A DNA stretch of 64,000 nucleotides from an uncultured Mucilaginibacter sp. (GCA_913775265.1 CAJYJH010000033.1:1-64000), one strand, 5' to 3'; numbered from the stretch's first letter, positions 52,292 through 62,031 are shown. Numbers and translations: made by a program. Notes: generated by a model not told the origin, from the letters alone.

Positions 52292-52832
52292 TTTAAAGTG
52301 GAAAGTATTATCCTCTGAGTATATTCATAAAGGCCCTTGGGCTACTTTACGTACCGATAAATGCCAGATGCCTGATGGGCGCATTGTGCCTGCTTATTAT
52401 GTACTGGAATACCCTGATTGGGCCAATGCCGTAGCACTTACCGAAGGTAATAAGATAATCATGGTAAGGCAGTATCGCCACGCTGCGGGTGTTGTATCGC
52501 TCGAAATACCTGGCGGAGTAATTGAGGCCGGAGAAGAACCTGTAGCGGGCATGAAACGCGAACTGCTTGAAGAAACCGGCTATGAGTTTAATAATTTTGA
52601 GTTGCTGTGTAAGCTGCACGCTAACCCATCAACCGCAAATAACTTAACGCATTGCTACCTGGCTACAGGTGGTAAAAAAATACAAGGCCAGCACCTGGAC
52701 GAGCAGGAAGACATTGTGGTAGAAGAATACACCATTGATGAAGTAAAGCAACTGCTGGCCGAAAACAAAATTACCCAAGCCTTGCACTGCTCTACTTTAT
52801 TTTATGCCTTGCAGAAGTTAGGGGCGCTGTAA
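52281..52832 (+). CDS. NUDIX hydrolase, ADP-ribose pyrophosphatase type
   Basis: 183 residues. The Nudix box reads GGVIEAGEEPVAGMKRELLE with EETGYEF following, matching GX5EX7REUXEEXGU. The preceding strand RQYRHAAGVVSLEIPGG is as in ADP-sugar pyrophosphatases. It hydrolyses nucleotide diphosphate-linked compounds with Mg. The start overlaps the hypothetical gene; its stop abuts the stop of the convergent HAD gene with no gap. Confidence 0.9.
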   Translation: MAPDLKWKVLSSEYIHKGPWATLRTDKCQMPDGRIVPAYYVLEYPDWANAVALTEGNKIIMVRQYRHAAGVVSLEIPGGVIEAGEEPVAGMKRELLEETGYEFNNFELLCKLHANPSTANNLTHCYLATGGKKIQGQHLDEQEDIVVEEYTIDEVKQLLAENKITQALHCSTLFYALQKLGAL

Positions 52833-53459
52833 TCAACCCGCCTGAAACTTATCAATACGTATCCAGCGCATGCCGGCCGCTTCGGCAGCTTGTACACCGG
52901 CATTGCCATCTTCAAAAACCAGGCACTTTTCGGGAGCCACGCTCAATAACTCGGCTGCTTTTAAGAAAGGGTCGGGGTGAGGTTTGCCTTGTGGTGTTTC
53001 GCCTGCACATACCATCACTTCTACCAGGTGGTCTATACCTAAAATTTGCAGTGTTTTTTCGACCGCAATACGGCTGCTGCCCGATACTACCGCTATCCTT
53101 ACCAAGCCTGCGTGGCTTTTTAAGTGGTTGACTACATAGTCGATGGGTTGGGTATGCTCAATATACTGCTCTAAAAATAACTTGTATTTCTGTGCCTTAA
53201 ACTCTTCAGGGTCAAAGTTGCTTTGGTAGCGCTCGTTGATTTTTTCTACTACGTTTAAAATGGGTAACCCGGCAAATTCATCGATAATGGCACTATCAAT
53301 TACTACACCTTTTTCGGCCGCCACCTTAATGTAGGTTTCGGTATGAGCAGGCATATTGTCGGCCAACGTGCCGTCGCAGTCGTATAAAAAAGCTTCAAAA
53401 TCGCCCATGCTTAGTTTTACCAGGGCATCATATTTATCTTGAGAATTATTGGGATTCAT
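52833..53459 (-). CDS. HAD phosphatase, beta-phosphoglucomutase/YqaB-like
   Basis: 208 residues. Motif I is the canonical DCDGTL (Asp 24 and 26 region), cap helix MPAHTETYIKVAAEKG, motif II VVSGSS, the Lys in GKPHPDPF and motif IV VFEDGNAGVQAAEAAGM. It should dephosphorylate a sugar phosphate such as fructose-1-phosphate. Contrast with the HAD gene at 12503-13171, which has Asn at the second Asp. Confidence 0.9.
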   Translation of the reverse strand: MNPNNSQDKYDALVKLSMGDFEAFLYDCDGTLADNMPAHTETYIKVAAEKGVVIDSAIIDEFAGLPILNVVEKINERYQSNFDPEEFKAQKYKLFLEQYIEHTQPIDYVVNHLKSHAGLVRIAVVSGSSRIAVEKTLQILGIDHLVEVMVCAGETPQGKPHPDPFLKAAELLSVAPEKCLVFEDGNAGVQAAEAAGMRWIRIDKFQAG

Positions 53460-53591
53460 ATATGAAAACAGCGTTTAAATATCTGGTGTTAAAGCTAATT
53501 AAATGCACGTTAGGTGTGGAGTAGCAAAATTAACATTCTGTTAATTTTTAACATTTTGGGCTTTCTTCTTTTAATTGCTGCAAATTCTGCT

Positions 53592-53599
53592 TACGTTTG
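53592..53599 (+). promoter_or_regulatory. Candidate -7 element for the SNF2 helicase gene
   Basis: TACGTTTG fits TAnnTTTG, 43 bases before the ATG at 53643. Confidence 0.45.
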
Positions 53600-53642
53600 A
53601 AATTTTTGTTAATGTAGCTTCCCAAAATTTTTGACCGGATTT

Positions 53643-56537
53643 ATGCTACGTGTTGACAGCACCAAACCTTGCCAGCTTATTTATGCCCTTGCCCGCCACG
53701 AGTATTTGTCGTGGCTGATTGAGCCGCATATTGTACAGCTTAACCCCAACGGCGAGTTTTCGCTTACGCACCAGCGCCTGTTTACCAATACTGCCAAAGA
53801 GTTTAGTTCTTGCATAAGCGATACTGATTTAAAGTTGATTAAACTGTTAGAAGAGATTGAGCAGGGACAAATCATCAAAAAAAACTATAAGAAACCGGTA
53901 AGACCTTACGAGTTTTTTAGCAAGGTTTTTAACGAGCAATTGTTTGATGTCATCAGGCCTAAGATCGAAAAGAAAATGGCCGAGGCCTTGAGCCTGATGC
54001 ACGATAAAAAGTTGTTTTTAATGAGCAAGGAGGGCTATCCGGCCGAAAAGCAACTGCACATCGCTACCGAACCAGCCACCGTACTGTTCCACTTTAAACG
54101 CGACGATCAAGAAATTCGCTATTACCCTACCATCAAATACCAAGGGATGAAGATCGAGTTTATGTTTAAAGGTGCCGAAATTATATGTAACCATCCCGGC
54201 TGGATGATGCTGGACGATACCCTGTATTACTTTGATAAAGATGTAGAGGGAAAAAAGCTGCTTCCTTTTTTAAATAAACGCTATATAGCTATTCCGCGCA
54301 GTGCAGAGCAATCATACTTTGAGCGCTTTGTGGCACCGTTGATTGAAAAGCATCATGTACATGCCGAAGGCTTTACCATTAATACCAAAAAATATGATGC
54401 CAAGCCAATGGTTAAGCCCATTTATGTAGCCGGTGGGACATCACAAATACAACTATATTTTAAATACGCAGGGTATACTTTTCCGTATGGAGATGGCCGT
54501 CAAATCTCGGTTAAGATAGACCGCGATGGCGACAGCTACATCTTCCACCGCATTAAGCGTTCGGTAACCTGGGAAAAAAATAAACTGCAGCAACTGGAAA
54601 ACATGGGGCTGACCACCTCATCATCCCTGTTCCAAAACCTGGAAGTAAAGCAGGAGAATGAAGAGGCCGATCATTCTTTTTCGGTTTTTGAATGGCTGAA
54701 CCAACACCATGATCAACTGATTGCTGCCGGATATGGCATTGAGCAGCCCGAAGGGCAAAAGCGTTATTTGTTTGGCAGCAGTAAAATAGATTTACAGGTA
54801 AAAGAAAATAACGACTGGTTTGATATTCATGCCATTGTGCATTTTGGCCCATACCAGATTCCATTTTTAGACCTGCGTAATCATATACTCAACCATAAAA
54901 AAGAGTTTGTTTTACCATCGGGCGAAATTGCAGTGATTCCGCAGGAGTGGTTTGCGCAATACGGAAATCTACTCAGCTTTGCCGAGGGGAATAAAGATTT
55001 AAAACTGCGTAAGCACCACATCGGCCTTATTAATGATTTAGCCGAAGGCGAGCTGGCCAGTATCACCATTAACCGCAAGCTGCAAAAGCTGAGTGATTTT
55101 GAGGAATTGGAAGATGTAGCACCGCCGGTAAACTTTGCAGGCAGCCTTCGGCCGTACCAACAGGCTGGCTATAACTGGTTCCAGTTTTTAAAGGAGTATC
55201 ATTTTGGTGGCTGCCTAGCTGATGATATGGGATTAGGTAAAACCATACAAACTCTGGCCCTGCTGCAAAAAAATAAAGAAGATGCCCAGGCCATCGGCGC
55301 TACCAGCACCTCGTTACTGATTATGCCTACCTCGCTTATCTACAACTGGATGAACGAGGCCGCTAAGTTTACACCAACTTTGAGGCTGATGGTGCATACA
55401 GGCGCTTTTAGGTATAAATCGCCGGATGTATTTGGTAATTATGATGTAGTGGTAACTACGTATGGCATCAGCCGTATTGATGTGGATTTGTTTAAGGCTT
55501 TCTTTTTTGATTATGTTATTCTGGATGAAAGCCAGAACATTAAAAACCCGTCGTCAAAATCTTACCAGGCGGTAAAGCAGCTTAAATCGCGCCATAAACT
55601 CATATTGAGCGGTACGCCCGTCGAAAATACGGTGAACGATTTATGGACACAGATGTCATTCATCAATCCGGGATTATTGGGTAACCAGCAATTCTTTTTA
55701 AACGAATTTGTAACCCCTATCGAGAAAAAGAAAGACGAAGATAAAGCGCACCGCTTGCAGGCACTCATTAAACCTTTCGTGCTGCGTCGCACTAAAGAGC
55801 AGGTAGCTACAGAGTTGCCGCCAAAAACCGAGCAGCTGTTTTACTGTAAAATGAGCGACGAGCAAAGCGCTGTTTACGAAAAGGTAAAATCTGAGTACCG
55901 TAATGAGCTGTTGCAAAGTTTGGAAGATGGTACCTTTGCCCAAAGTCAGATCCAGGTGTTACAAGGGTTAATTAAACTGCGGCAAATAGCTAACCACCCA
56001 TCAATGATTGACGAAAGCTACGAAGGCGATTCGGGCAAGTTTGAAGACGTGGTACATACCTTAGCTAATGTGCTTGATGGCAACCACAAAGTGCTCATCT
56101 TTTCGCAATTTGTAAAGCAGCTTAATATCTACCGTCAGTATTTTGACAAGCAAAGCATTAAGTACACTTATCTGGATGGCAGCACGCAAAACAGGGGAGA
56201 GGTGGTTAAGCGTTTTCAGCAGGATGCCAAAACGCAGGTGTTTTTAATTTCGATTAAAGCCGGTGGTGTAGGCCTCAACCTAACAGAAGCTGATTACGTT
56301 TTCATCCTCGACCCATGGTGGAACCCGGCTGTGGAACAGCAAGCTATAGACCGTACGCACCGCATTGGGCAGACTAAAAATGTATTTATCTATAAGTTTA
56401 TTACTAAAGATACCGTTGAAGAAAAAATACTGGCTCTGCAGCAACGTAAGTTAAGTGTGGCCCGCTCGTTAATCACTACCGAAGAAAGCTTCATCAAATC
56501 GCTTTCGGCCGACGATATCCGGGAAATACTGGGTTAA
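53643..56537 (+). CDS. SNF2/RapA-family DEAD-box helicase
   Basis: 964 residues. The N-terminal 490 residues are the bacterial SNF2-associated region, beta-rich and not closely assigned; the motor follows: Walker A DDMGLGKTIQ (Lys 533), Walker B as DESQ (628-631), SGTPVEN, HKVLIFSQF, ISIKAGGVGLNLTEAD and DRTHRIGQ. It remodels nucleoprotein with ATP. An in-frame TTG at 53631 adds four residues; the ATG is preferred. It stands alone. Confidence 0.93.
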   Translation: MLRVDSTKPCQLIYALARHEYLSWLIEPHIVQLNPNGEFSLTHQRLFTNTAKEFSSCISDTDLKLIKLLEEIEQGQIIKKNYKKPVRPYEFFSKVFNEQLFDVIRPKIEKKMAEALSLMHDKKLFLMSKEGYPAEKQLHIATEPATVLFHFKRDDQEIRYYPTIKYQGMKIEFMFKGAEIICNHPGWMMLDDTLYYFDKDVEGKKLLPFLNKRYIAIPRSAEQSYFERFVAPLIEKHHVHAEGFTINTKKYDAKPMVKPIYVAGGTSQIQLYFKYAGYTFPYGDGRQISVKIDRDGDSYIFHRIKRSVTWEKNKLQQLENMGLTTSSSLFQNLEVKQENEEADHSFSVFEWLNQHHDQLIAAGYGIEQPEGQKRYLFGSSKIDLQVKENNDWFDIHAIVHFGPYQIPFLDLRNHILNHKKEFVLPSGEIAVIPQEWFAQYGNLLSFAEGNKDLKLRKHHIGLINDLAEGELASITINRKLQKLSDFEELEDVAPPVNFAGSLRPYQQAGYNWFQFLKEYHFGGCLADDMGLGKTIQTLALLQKNKEDAQAIGATSTSLLIMPTSLIYNWMNEAAKFTPTLRLMVHTGAFRYKSPDVFGNYDVVVTTYGISRIDVDLFKAFFFDYVILDESQNIKNPSSKSYQAVKQLKSRHKLILSGTPVENTVNDLWTQMSFINPGLLGNQQFFLNEFVTPIEKKKDEDKAHRLQALIKPFVLRRTKEQVATELPPKTEQLFYCKMSDEQSAVYEKVKSEYRNELLQSLEDGTFAQSQIQVLQGLIKLRQIANHPSMIDESYEGDSGKFEDVVHTLANVLDGNHKVLIFSQFVKQLNIYRQYFDKQSIKYTYLDGSTQNRGEVVKRFQQDAKTQVFLISIKAGGVGLNLTEADYVFILDPWWNPAVEQQAIDRTHRIGQTKNVFIYKFITKDTVEEKILALQQRKLSVARSLITTEESFIKSLSADDIREILG

Positions 56538-56670
56538 AACTGCAGGTTGTTAATATTTATAGTGGCTGTGTTTTAAGTAGTCACCACTTTTGGGAGATTA
56601 TTTAAAACTAATTATATTGCGTGTTGTGTAATAAGCGTTATTGCTTAACACATCGCCGTTATTTATAAAA

Positions 56671-57240
56671 ATGATCAGAACACGTACGCTGCCTAAACAA
56701 CCTTTATATGCCGTATCTTTTTGGAATGTAGGCTGCATGCTGTATTATTCATCGCTGCTGTTCGTTCTCGAGTCGCTGTTTTATTATTCAAAATTCAGGC
56801 AGAATTACGAAGCAGAATCTATCATTTTTAGTCTGTTTTGGTTTGGCAGTATGCTCTTTGCATTCAGCCATATCTTTCTGGTAATTATGGATGCCTGGTC
56901 GCGCTTTCAGAATTACAAGCGCATAAAAGATTATCTTTTTGTACATGGCTTTACGCCCAAAATTGCACAGCTATATCAGGGATCTAAATGCCAGCGTATT
57001 GCTTTTTTAGTAGCCGCACGTGAGTTGGGTATGGAACAAGAAGTACAAACCTACTACCGCCGTTTAGGTATTAAATGGTACCACTTTGTTCCGCACTTTA
57101 TGGTAAAAGATCCTTTGTTTTTATTCCGCAAATACTTCTGGTCGCGTACGTTTATGGAAAAATACTACGAACCCAAGTTTAACTACCGCGAACTTCAACT
57201 TCAAAATTCCTATAATGCTTACTGGAAACAACCTGAGTAA
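56671..57240 (+). CDS. Hypothetical two-pass membrane protein upstream of ABC genes
   Basis: 189 residues with membrane segments at about 12-35 and 48-76 and a basic, aromatic-rich C-terminal part (YKRIKDYLFVHGFTPKIAQLY, YYRRLGIKWYHFVPH). Not recognised. Its last 26 bases overlap the ABC ATPase gene, so it is probably translated with the transporter genes. A TTG at 56641 is an alternative start; the ATG at 56671 is preferred. Confidence 0.75.
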   Translation: MIRTRTLPKQPLYAVSFWNVGCMLYYSSLLFVLESLFYYSKFRQNYEAESIIFSLFWFGSMLFAFSHIFLVIMDAWSRFQNYKRIKDYLFVHGFTPKIAQLYQGSKCQRIAFLVAARELGMEQEVQTYYRRLGIKWYHFVPHFMVKDPLFLFRKYFWSRTFMEKYYEPKFNYRELQLQNSYNAYWKQPE

Positions 57241-58069
57241 ATCTTATACATCAGGCAAAGCATTAGATAACGTATCTATCCGGATGCAACCCGGTCAAAT
57301 CTGCGGACTGTTAGGGCATAACGGTGCCGGTAAAACAACCCTGTTCCGAATTTTGTGCGGACTGGTTAAACCCGATACCGGTATGGTTGAAGTGAGTTCG
57401 GGACGTAATAAACCTATTGGTGGCATCATCGAACGCCCGGGTCTGTATCCCTACTTAAGTGCTCACGACAACCTGAAAATATTTGCCGGCATACAGGGCG
57501 CTCCTGCTGATCTGACGTCGCTAAATCAGTACCTGACCAAAGTGGGATTGCCGCTCAATCGTAAAGATCCGGTGCGCAATTTTTCGATGGGGATGAAGCA
57601 GCGTTTAGGGATTGCTATCGCGTTGCTGAACGAGCCTGAATATCTGGTACTGGATGAACCCTTTTCGGGCCTCGACCCAACAGGAGTAGCCTCTTTGATT
57701 AGTTTAATTACCGATCTGGCCGAGAAAGATAATATAGCCATTTTGCTATCATCACACCTCATGGGTGAGCTGAGCAAATGCTGCCATTATTTATATGTGA
57801 TGGACGGCGGTAAAATTGTTAATGCCGGTACTACGGGGCAACTCATCAATAATCATATCCACAATTTCAGCATCACGGCGCAAAACATTGCCTCATCGGT
57901 AGTACTGCAAAAGTACCGTGCTAAAATGGGTATCAATGATGCTAAGGTAACCTGTAATGCAGGTGAGATACCTGTGTTGCTGAATGAACTGTTAGCAGAG
58001 GGCATCCAGGTTACATCGTGTACACCCGAGCTATCGTTAGAAGAGCTGGTTAAAACTCCTATTGCATGA
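57215..58069 (+). CDS. ABC transporter ATP-binding protein
   Basis: 284 residues. Walker A GHNGAGKTT, Q-loop region, signature FSMGMKQR, Walker B YLVLDEPFSGLDP and switch His in LLSSHLMGE. The C-terminal 80 residues form the usual regulatory tail of transporters in the NatA/CcmA-like group. It pairs with the permease translated from an ATGA overlap. Confidence 0.93.
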   Translation: MLTGNNLSKSYTSGKALDNVSIRMQPGQICGLLGHNGAGKTTLFRILCGLVKPDTGMVEVSSGRNKPIGGIIERPGLYPYLSAHDNLKIFAGIQGAPADLTSLNQYLTKVGLPLNRKDPVRNFSMGMKQRLGIAIALLNEPEYLVLDEPFSGLDPTGVASLISLITDLAEKDNIAILLSSHLMGELSKCCHYLYVMDGGKIVNAGTTGQLINNHIHNFSITAQNIASSVVLQKYRAKMGINDAKVTCNAGEIPVLLNELLAEGIQVTSCTPELSLEELVKTPIA

Positions 58070-58896
58070 GGCGACTACTACAAGCCGAGCTGTTAAAAAT
58101 ATTGAAGCAAAGCAAAACTTATTATGCTTTAGGAGCCATACTGCTCATTGAACTATTAATTTTCATCACGGCTTATTATCAGGGCAGTGCCATATTGGAC
58201 TTACTGCTTAATAATCTGCGGCAGTCGTTTTACTTTGAGGGTACTTTGCTTAATGGTAACCTTATCATGTACATTGTGCTAAACTCGTTATGGTTTAATG
58301 TGCCGCTCATACTCATGATTATTACCTCGGGCTTAATGACGGATGAGCACAAAGACGGCACGGTGCAGGCTGTTATGTTGCAGGCGGTAAAAAAGTGGCA
58401 GTTTATTGGGGCTAAATACATTACAGCAATTGCGTTTACGGTGTTTGTGATTGCCTTTATGATGCTGAGCACCTTTGCCCTGGCTTACACTGTATTTGGT
58501 ACGGGCGATTTGGTAGTATACATTGGTACGCTCAATTTTTTTGAGGCTAAAGAAGCTTTCAGGCGTATTTGTTGGGCATTTGCATCAGGTACAGTGGCCA
58601 TGGTGTTTTACAGTGTGGTAAGCATTACGCTGGCCGTATTTATTAAAGAGGCTGCCAAAACCTGGATTGCGGCCGCGTTGTTTTTGGTGGTGACCAACTT
58701 GCTGCTAAAGGCAGATTTTGGTTTGGCCGGGCTAAACCATGTGTTTTTTCCTAAACTGATTGATACCTGGCAGCAGCTATTTTATTACGAAACCGACTGG
58801 TTAAAAATTGGCGTTAATAACGCCATGTTAATGTTATACATTGTTGCGTTTGCAGCAATAGGGATTTTCACTTTTCAAAAAAAGGATATAGGATGA
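58066..58896 (+). CDS. ABC-2 type transporter permease
   Basis: 276 residues with six hydrophobic segments and a large loop; ABC-2/NatB-like plan (GLMTDEHKDGTVQAVMLQ after the second segment is the conserved cytosolic loop). It overlaps the ATPase gene and the LolA-like gene by 4 bases each. The substrate is unknown; the partner gene suggests an envelope function. Confidence 0.88.
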   Translation: MRRLLQAELLKILKQSKTYYALGAILLIELLIFITAYYQGSAILDLLLNNLRQSFYFEGTLLNGNLIMYIVLNSLWFNVPLILMIITSGLMTDEHKDGTVQAVMLQAVKKWQFIGAKYITAIAFTVFVIAFMMLSTFALAYTVFGTGDLVVYIGTLNFFEAKEAFRRICWAFASGTVAMVFYSVVSITLAVFIKEAAKTWIAAALFLVVTNLLLKADFGLAGLNHVFFPKLIDTWQQLFYYETDWLKIGVNNAMLMLYIVAFAAIGIFTFQKKDIG

Positions 58897-59546
58897 TGAG
58901 GCTGGCTTTGCTGTTGTTTTTTTTAAGTACCCAATTTGTACAGGCCCAAAAAGTGGATGCCGATTTGCTGCGTATCAAACAACGTATGGATTCGGTAAAA
59001 CAATTTTCGGCGGCGGTAACGTTGAACTTAGATGTGCCGTTTATTAAGATGCCGACTAAAAGAGCGCAAATTAAATATGTAAAAGGGAAGAAAATGGCTT
59101 TTTCGTCGGATGATTTTGTGATGTTGCCTAAGCGCGGATTAGACTTTTCGCTGAATGAAATATTTAAGCATCCCTTTATCACCGTTGACCGGGGTATGGA
59201 AAAACGCGATGGGAAAAACCTCAAGGTAATCAACGTGATACCAACAGATGGTAAGTCAGACCTGGTGTTGGTGACACTTTATATGGATACCAAGTCTGTT
59301 CGCATTATGCAATCAGAAGTGAATACTCGCAAAGACGGCTCGTATACTCTACTGATGCAGTATGCGAAGGCTGCTGATATTTTACCCGATTATATTGAAG
59401 CTGGCTTTGCTATTGAGCGATTGAAAATTCCGCTCAACTTTATGGGGAGGGATACTAAAATTGACCGCAAAAAAATGCGCAGTATGGACACCAAAACCGG
59501 CAAGATCAAGATGCAGTTAAGCGATTATCATATCGCTATGATATGA
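58893..59546 (+). CDS. LolA-like exported protein
   Basis: 217 residues: signal peptide (ending QFVQAQ) then an all-beta domain with KQRMDSVKQFSAAVTLNL, KRAQIKYVKGKKMAFSSDDF and a run of alternating beta strands, as in LolA/LolB-type outer-membrane lipoprotein carriers. The similarity is in pattern rather than in strong motifs. It is coupled to an ABC permease, so it may bind a lipid or lipoprotein handled by that transporter. Confidence 0.65.
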   Translation: MMRLALLLFFLSTQFVQAQKVDADLLRIKQRMDSVKQFSAAVTLNLDVPFIKMPTKRAQIKYVKGKKMAFSSDDFVMLPKRGLDFSLNEIFKHPFITVDRGMEKRDGKNLKVINVIPTDGKSDLVLVTLYMDTKSVRIMQSEVNTRKDGSYTLLMQYAKAADILPDYIEAGFAIERLKIPLNFMGRDTKIDRKKMRSMDTKTGKIKMQLSDYHIAMI

Positions 59547-59584
59547 TTTTTTTGATGTGTACATTGCAAATTTATTAGCAGTAT

Positions 59585-59806
59585 TTACTGCAATTCTTCA
59601 TCCGGCAAATGGTCATCGTCCCCTGGGGCTAACAGGTTATCATCATTGCGAGCTTCGTATAGGTCATCTTCGTCCTGCATCATATCGTCAAAGCTTTCGT
59701 CGTCATCGTCGGCCAGGCTTTCTTCCAGTGGCGAATGTGGGGTAGCCTGGGCATTCATCAATAAAATATCCTGCCATTCGGCGGCTTGTTGAGTGGTCAG
59801 CAACAT
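59585..59806 (-). CDS. Small highly acidic protein
   Basis: 73 residues, very acidic (SLADDDDESFDDMMQDEDDLYE in two parts, GDDDHLPDEEL near the end) with a short non-acidic N-terminus (MLLTTQQAAEWQDIL). Not recognised. It is preferred to an overlapping plus-strand frame, which is basic and without family features. Expression is uncertain. Confidence 0.5.
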   Translation of the reverse strand: MLLTTQQAAEWQDILLMNAQATPHSPLEESLADDDDESFDDMMQDEDDLYEARNDDNLLAPGDDDHLPDEELQ

Positions 59807-59992
59807 AGGGTGATTTTTATACAGGAACAGCTACTTTCAAAAAATTGTTTACTGATGATTTGACTAAGTTGTATGTAAACCAGTTGACAAAACTTATCAT
59901 CGTTTGTTTGCAAGCATTCAGCTCTCATAGTTTAATAATTACTGTACTTAGTCATGATGCTGCGCTGCTATAGAATGTATATAAGCCTTAAC

Positions 59993-61300
59993 TTACTTGC
60001 CTTTTCCGGCCATATAATCCAGCGTAAGGTTACATAACGCTTTTACACCTAAACTAAATCCACTTTCGTCTATATAAAAATCCGGCGTATGATGAGCTGC
60101 AGTTTTAGTAGGATCCTGACCTTTGGGCATACCGCCTAAGAAGATGAATAGACCCGGCACCTTCTCCTGAAAGAAGCTAAAATCTTCGGCACCGGTAACG
60201 GCCGGGCGCAATAAAACGTTAGCTGCCCCGGCTGTAGCTTGCAGCGTAGGCAGCATCTTTTCAGTCAGTTTTGGGTCGTTGTAAGTGACCGGGTAACGCA
60301 CGCTAAACGGAATTTTTACTTCGGCAGTAGCACCGGCGGCTTCTGCAGTTTTAGTAGCAATGGTTTTAACACGTTCAATCAGCATTTTTTCATCATCAGC
60401 ACTTAATGCCCGTAAAGTGCCCATCATGGTTACCTGCTCGGGGATAATGTTGGAGCGGTTGCCACCATTAATAGCCCCAATGGTGACCACGGCAGCATTT
60501 TCGGTAACGTTTAAATTGCGGCTCACAATGGTTTGTAAACTGTTGATGATTTGCGCTGATACCACTATTGGGTCAATACTACTCCAGGGATAAGCACTAT
60601 GGGCCTGACGGCCTTTAACCACAATCTGCATATCATTTACCGCAGCCATGGTACCGCCGGGGCGGTAAGTGATTTTGCCCACTTCGGTTTGGGCATTAAT
60701 GTGCAAACCAAATATGGCATCCACTTTAGGGTTTTGCAGCACACCTTCTTTAATCATCAATTCGGCGCCGCCCTCTTCGCCAAAGGGAGGTCCTTCTTCA
60801 GCCGGTTGGAAAATGAATTTAACAGTGCCGTGCAAATCATTTTTCATGGAACTTAGTACCTCAGCTACGCCCATCAAGATAGACATGTGGGTATCGTGTC
60901 CGCAGGCATGCATTACACCCACCTCGTTGTTGTTAAACGTAGTTTTAACTTTAGAGGCAAAGGGCACCGCGGTACGCTCAACCACGGGCAGGCCGTCCAT
61001 ATCGGCACGTAAAGCTACCACCGGTCCGGGTTTACTACCTTTAAGCAGGCCTACTACACCGGTTTTGGCTACGCCGGTTTTTATCTCAATGCCTAAGCTT
61101 TTAAGATGATCGGCAATAATACCTGCCGTCCGGGTTTCATGGTTGCCTAATTCCGGATGTTCGTGAAAATCGCGGCGCCAGGTGATCAGTTTGGCTTGCA
61201 TAGCATCAGCTTTTTTAGCCACCATGCCTTTAAGAGCATCAGTCTGCGCGACAGCAGCGGTGGTACATAGCGATAAAGCGAGTAGGTAAAGTTTTTTCAT
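59993..61300 (-). CDS. Exported M20 family amidohydrolase
   Basis: 435 residues: signal peptide (ending TAAVAQ) and an M20D amidohydrolase of the hippurate/indole-acetyl-amino-acid hydrolase type: FHEHPELGNHE, LRADMDGLPV, MHACGHDTHMSI, FQPAEEG, GLHIN, and the late GAEDFSFF. It hydrolyses N-acyl amino acids with two metals. The TTG at 61312 is excluded because it lies inside a 20-bp hairpin stem; ATG 61300 follows 8 bases after it. Confidence 0.93.
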   Translation of the reverse strand: MKKLYLLALSLCTTAAVAQTDALKGMVAKKADAMQAKLITWRRDFHEHPELGNHETRTAGIIADHLKSLGIEIKTGVAKTGVVGLLKGSKPGPVVALRADMDGLPVVERTAVPFASKVKTTFNNNEVGVMHACGHDTHMSILMGVAEVLSSMKNDLHGTVKFIFQPAEEGPPFGEEGGAELMIKEGVLQNPKVDAIFGLHINAQTEVGKITYRPGGTMAAVNDMQIVVKGRQAHSAYPWSSIDPIVVSAQIINSLQTIVSRNLNVTENAAVVTIGAINGGNRSNIIPEQVTMMGTLRALSADDEKMLIERVKTIATKTAEAAGATAEVKIPFSVRYPVTYNDPKLTEKMLPTLQATAGAANVLLRPAVTGAEDFSFFQEKVPGLFIFLGGMPKGQDPTKTAAHHTPDFYIDESGFSLGVKALCNLTLDYMAGKGK

Positions 61301-61308
61301 ATAACTAA

Positions 61309-61354
61309 TCAAGGCCTTTAAGATAATGATTTTGCATTATCTTAAAGGCCTTGA
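61309..61354. repeat. 20-bp perfect hairpin upstream of the M20 gene
   Basis: Arms 61309-61328 and 61335-61354 are exact complements around a 6-nt loop. There is no T run in the direction of the M20 gene, and the stem ends 8 bases from its ATG. It may be a leader structure, or a terminator for the upstream def gene. Confidence 0.75.
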
Positions 61355-61446
61355 CCTCAAGTATCAAATGCCCGTTTTGAGTATTCTGAGTGTCTTATTA
61401 TGGCTATGTAATAGTAAAGTGACGATTGCTACTACAACAAGTAAAC

Positions 61447-62019
61447 TTAACGGCCCTTTTTAGCAGCAGGAAACTTCATTTTGTAATCTACTTTAACCAC
61501 ACCTTTTGATATTTCGTTCAGGCGTTTTTCCAGCAGGCGTTTACGCAGAGGGCTTAGTTTGTCGGTAAATAGTTTACCTTCAATATGGTCATATTCGTGC
61601 TGAATAACCCGAGCCGCCAAACCTTTGTAAGTTTCTTCGTGCGGCTGCATGTTTTCGTCTAAGTAAGCAATGCGTACCACCGGTTGACGGTATACATCTT
61701 CTCGGATATCCGGAATGCTCAGGCAGCCTTCGTTAAAGGCCCACTCTTCGCCGGTTTCTTCCAGTATCTGTGGGTTAATGAAAGCTTTTTTAAAATCTTT
61801 TAGTTCAGGCTCCTCATCATCAAAAGGCGATGCATCAACTACAAACAAACGCTTAGAGATACCCACCTGCGGCGCTGCCAAACCTACGCCACGCGCTGCA
61901 TACATGGTTTCGTACATATCTGCAACCAGTTGTTTAAGGTCGGCTGTTTCTTCAGTTGCAAAATCAGTGGCTTTTTTTCTTAATACCGGGTCGCCGTAGG
62001 CTACAATAGGCAGTTTCAT
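61447..62019 (-). CDS. def: Peptide deformylase
   Basis: A 190-residue metalloenzyme that removes formyl groups from new proteins. Motif 1 GVGLAAPQVG, motif 2 EGCLSIP (Cys ligand) and motif 3 QHEYDHIEG (HExxH ligands) are all intact. The C-terminal tail is basic. A TAATTTTG element lies 5 bases before the start codon, implying a very short leader. Confidence 0.96.
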   Translation of the reverse strand: MKLPIVAYGDPVLRKKATDFATEETADLKQLVADMYETMYAARGVGLAAPQVGISKRLFVVDASPFDDEEPELKDFKKAFINPQILEETGEEWAFNEGCLSIPDIREDVYRQPVVRIAYLDENMQPHEETYKGLAARVIQHEYDHIEGKLFTDKLSPLRKRLLEKRLNEISKGVVKVDYKMKFPAAKKGR

Positions 62020-62023
62020 TCGG

Positions 62024-62031
62024 CAAAATTA
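62024..62031 (-). promoter_or_regulatory. Candidate -7 element for def
   Basis: TAATTTTG on the minus strand fits TAnnTTTG but is only 4 bases from the start codon, implying leaderless transcription if real. Confidence 0.35.

Noticed and set aside
59557-59745. 62-codon plus-strand reading frame
   Set aside because: Basic and His/Arg-rich with no family features; it mirrors the acidic minus-strand frame at 59585-59806.
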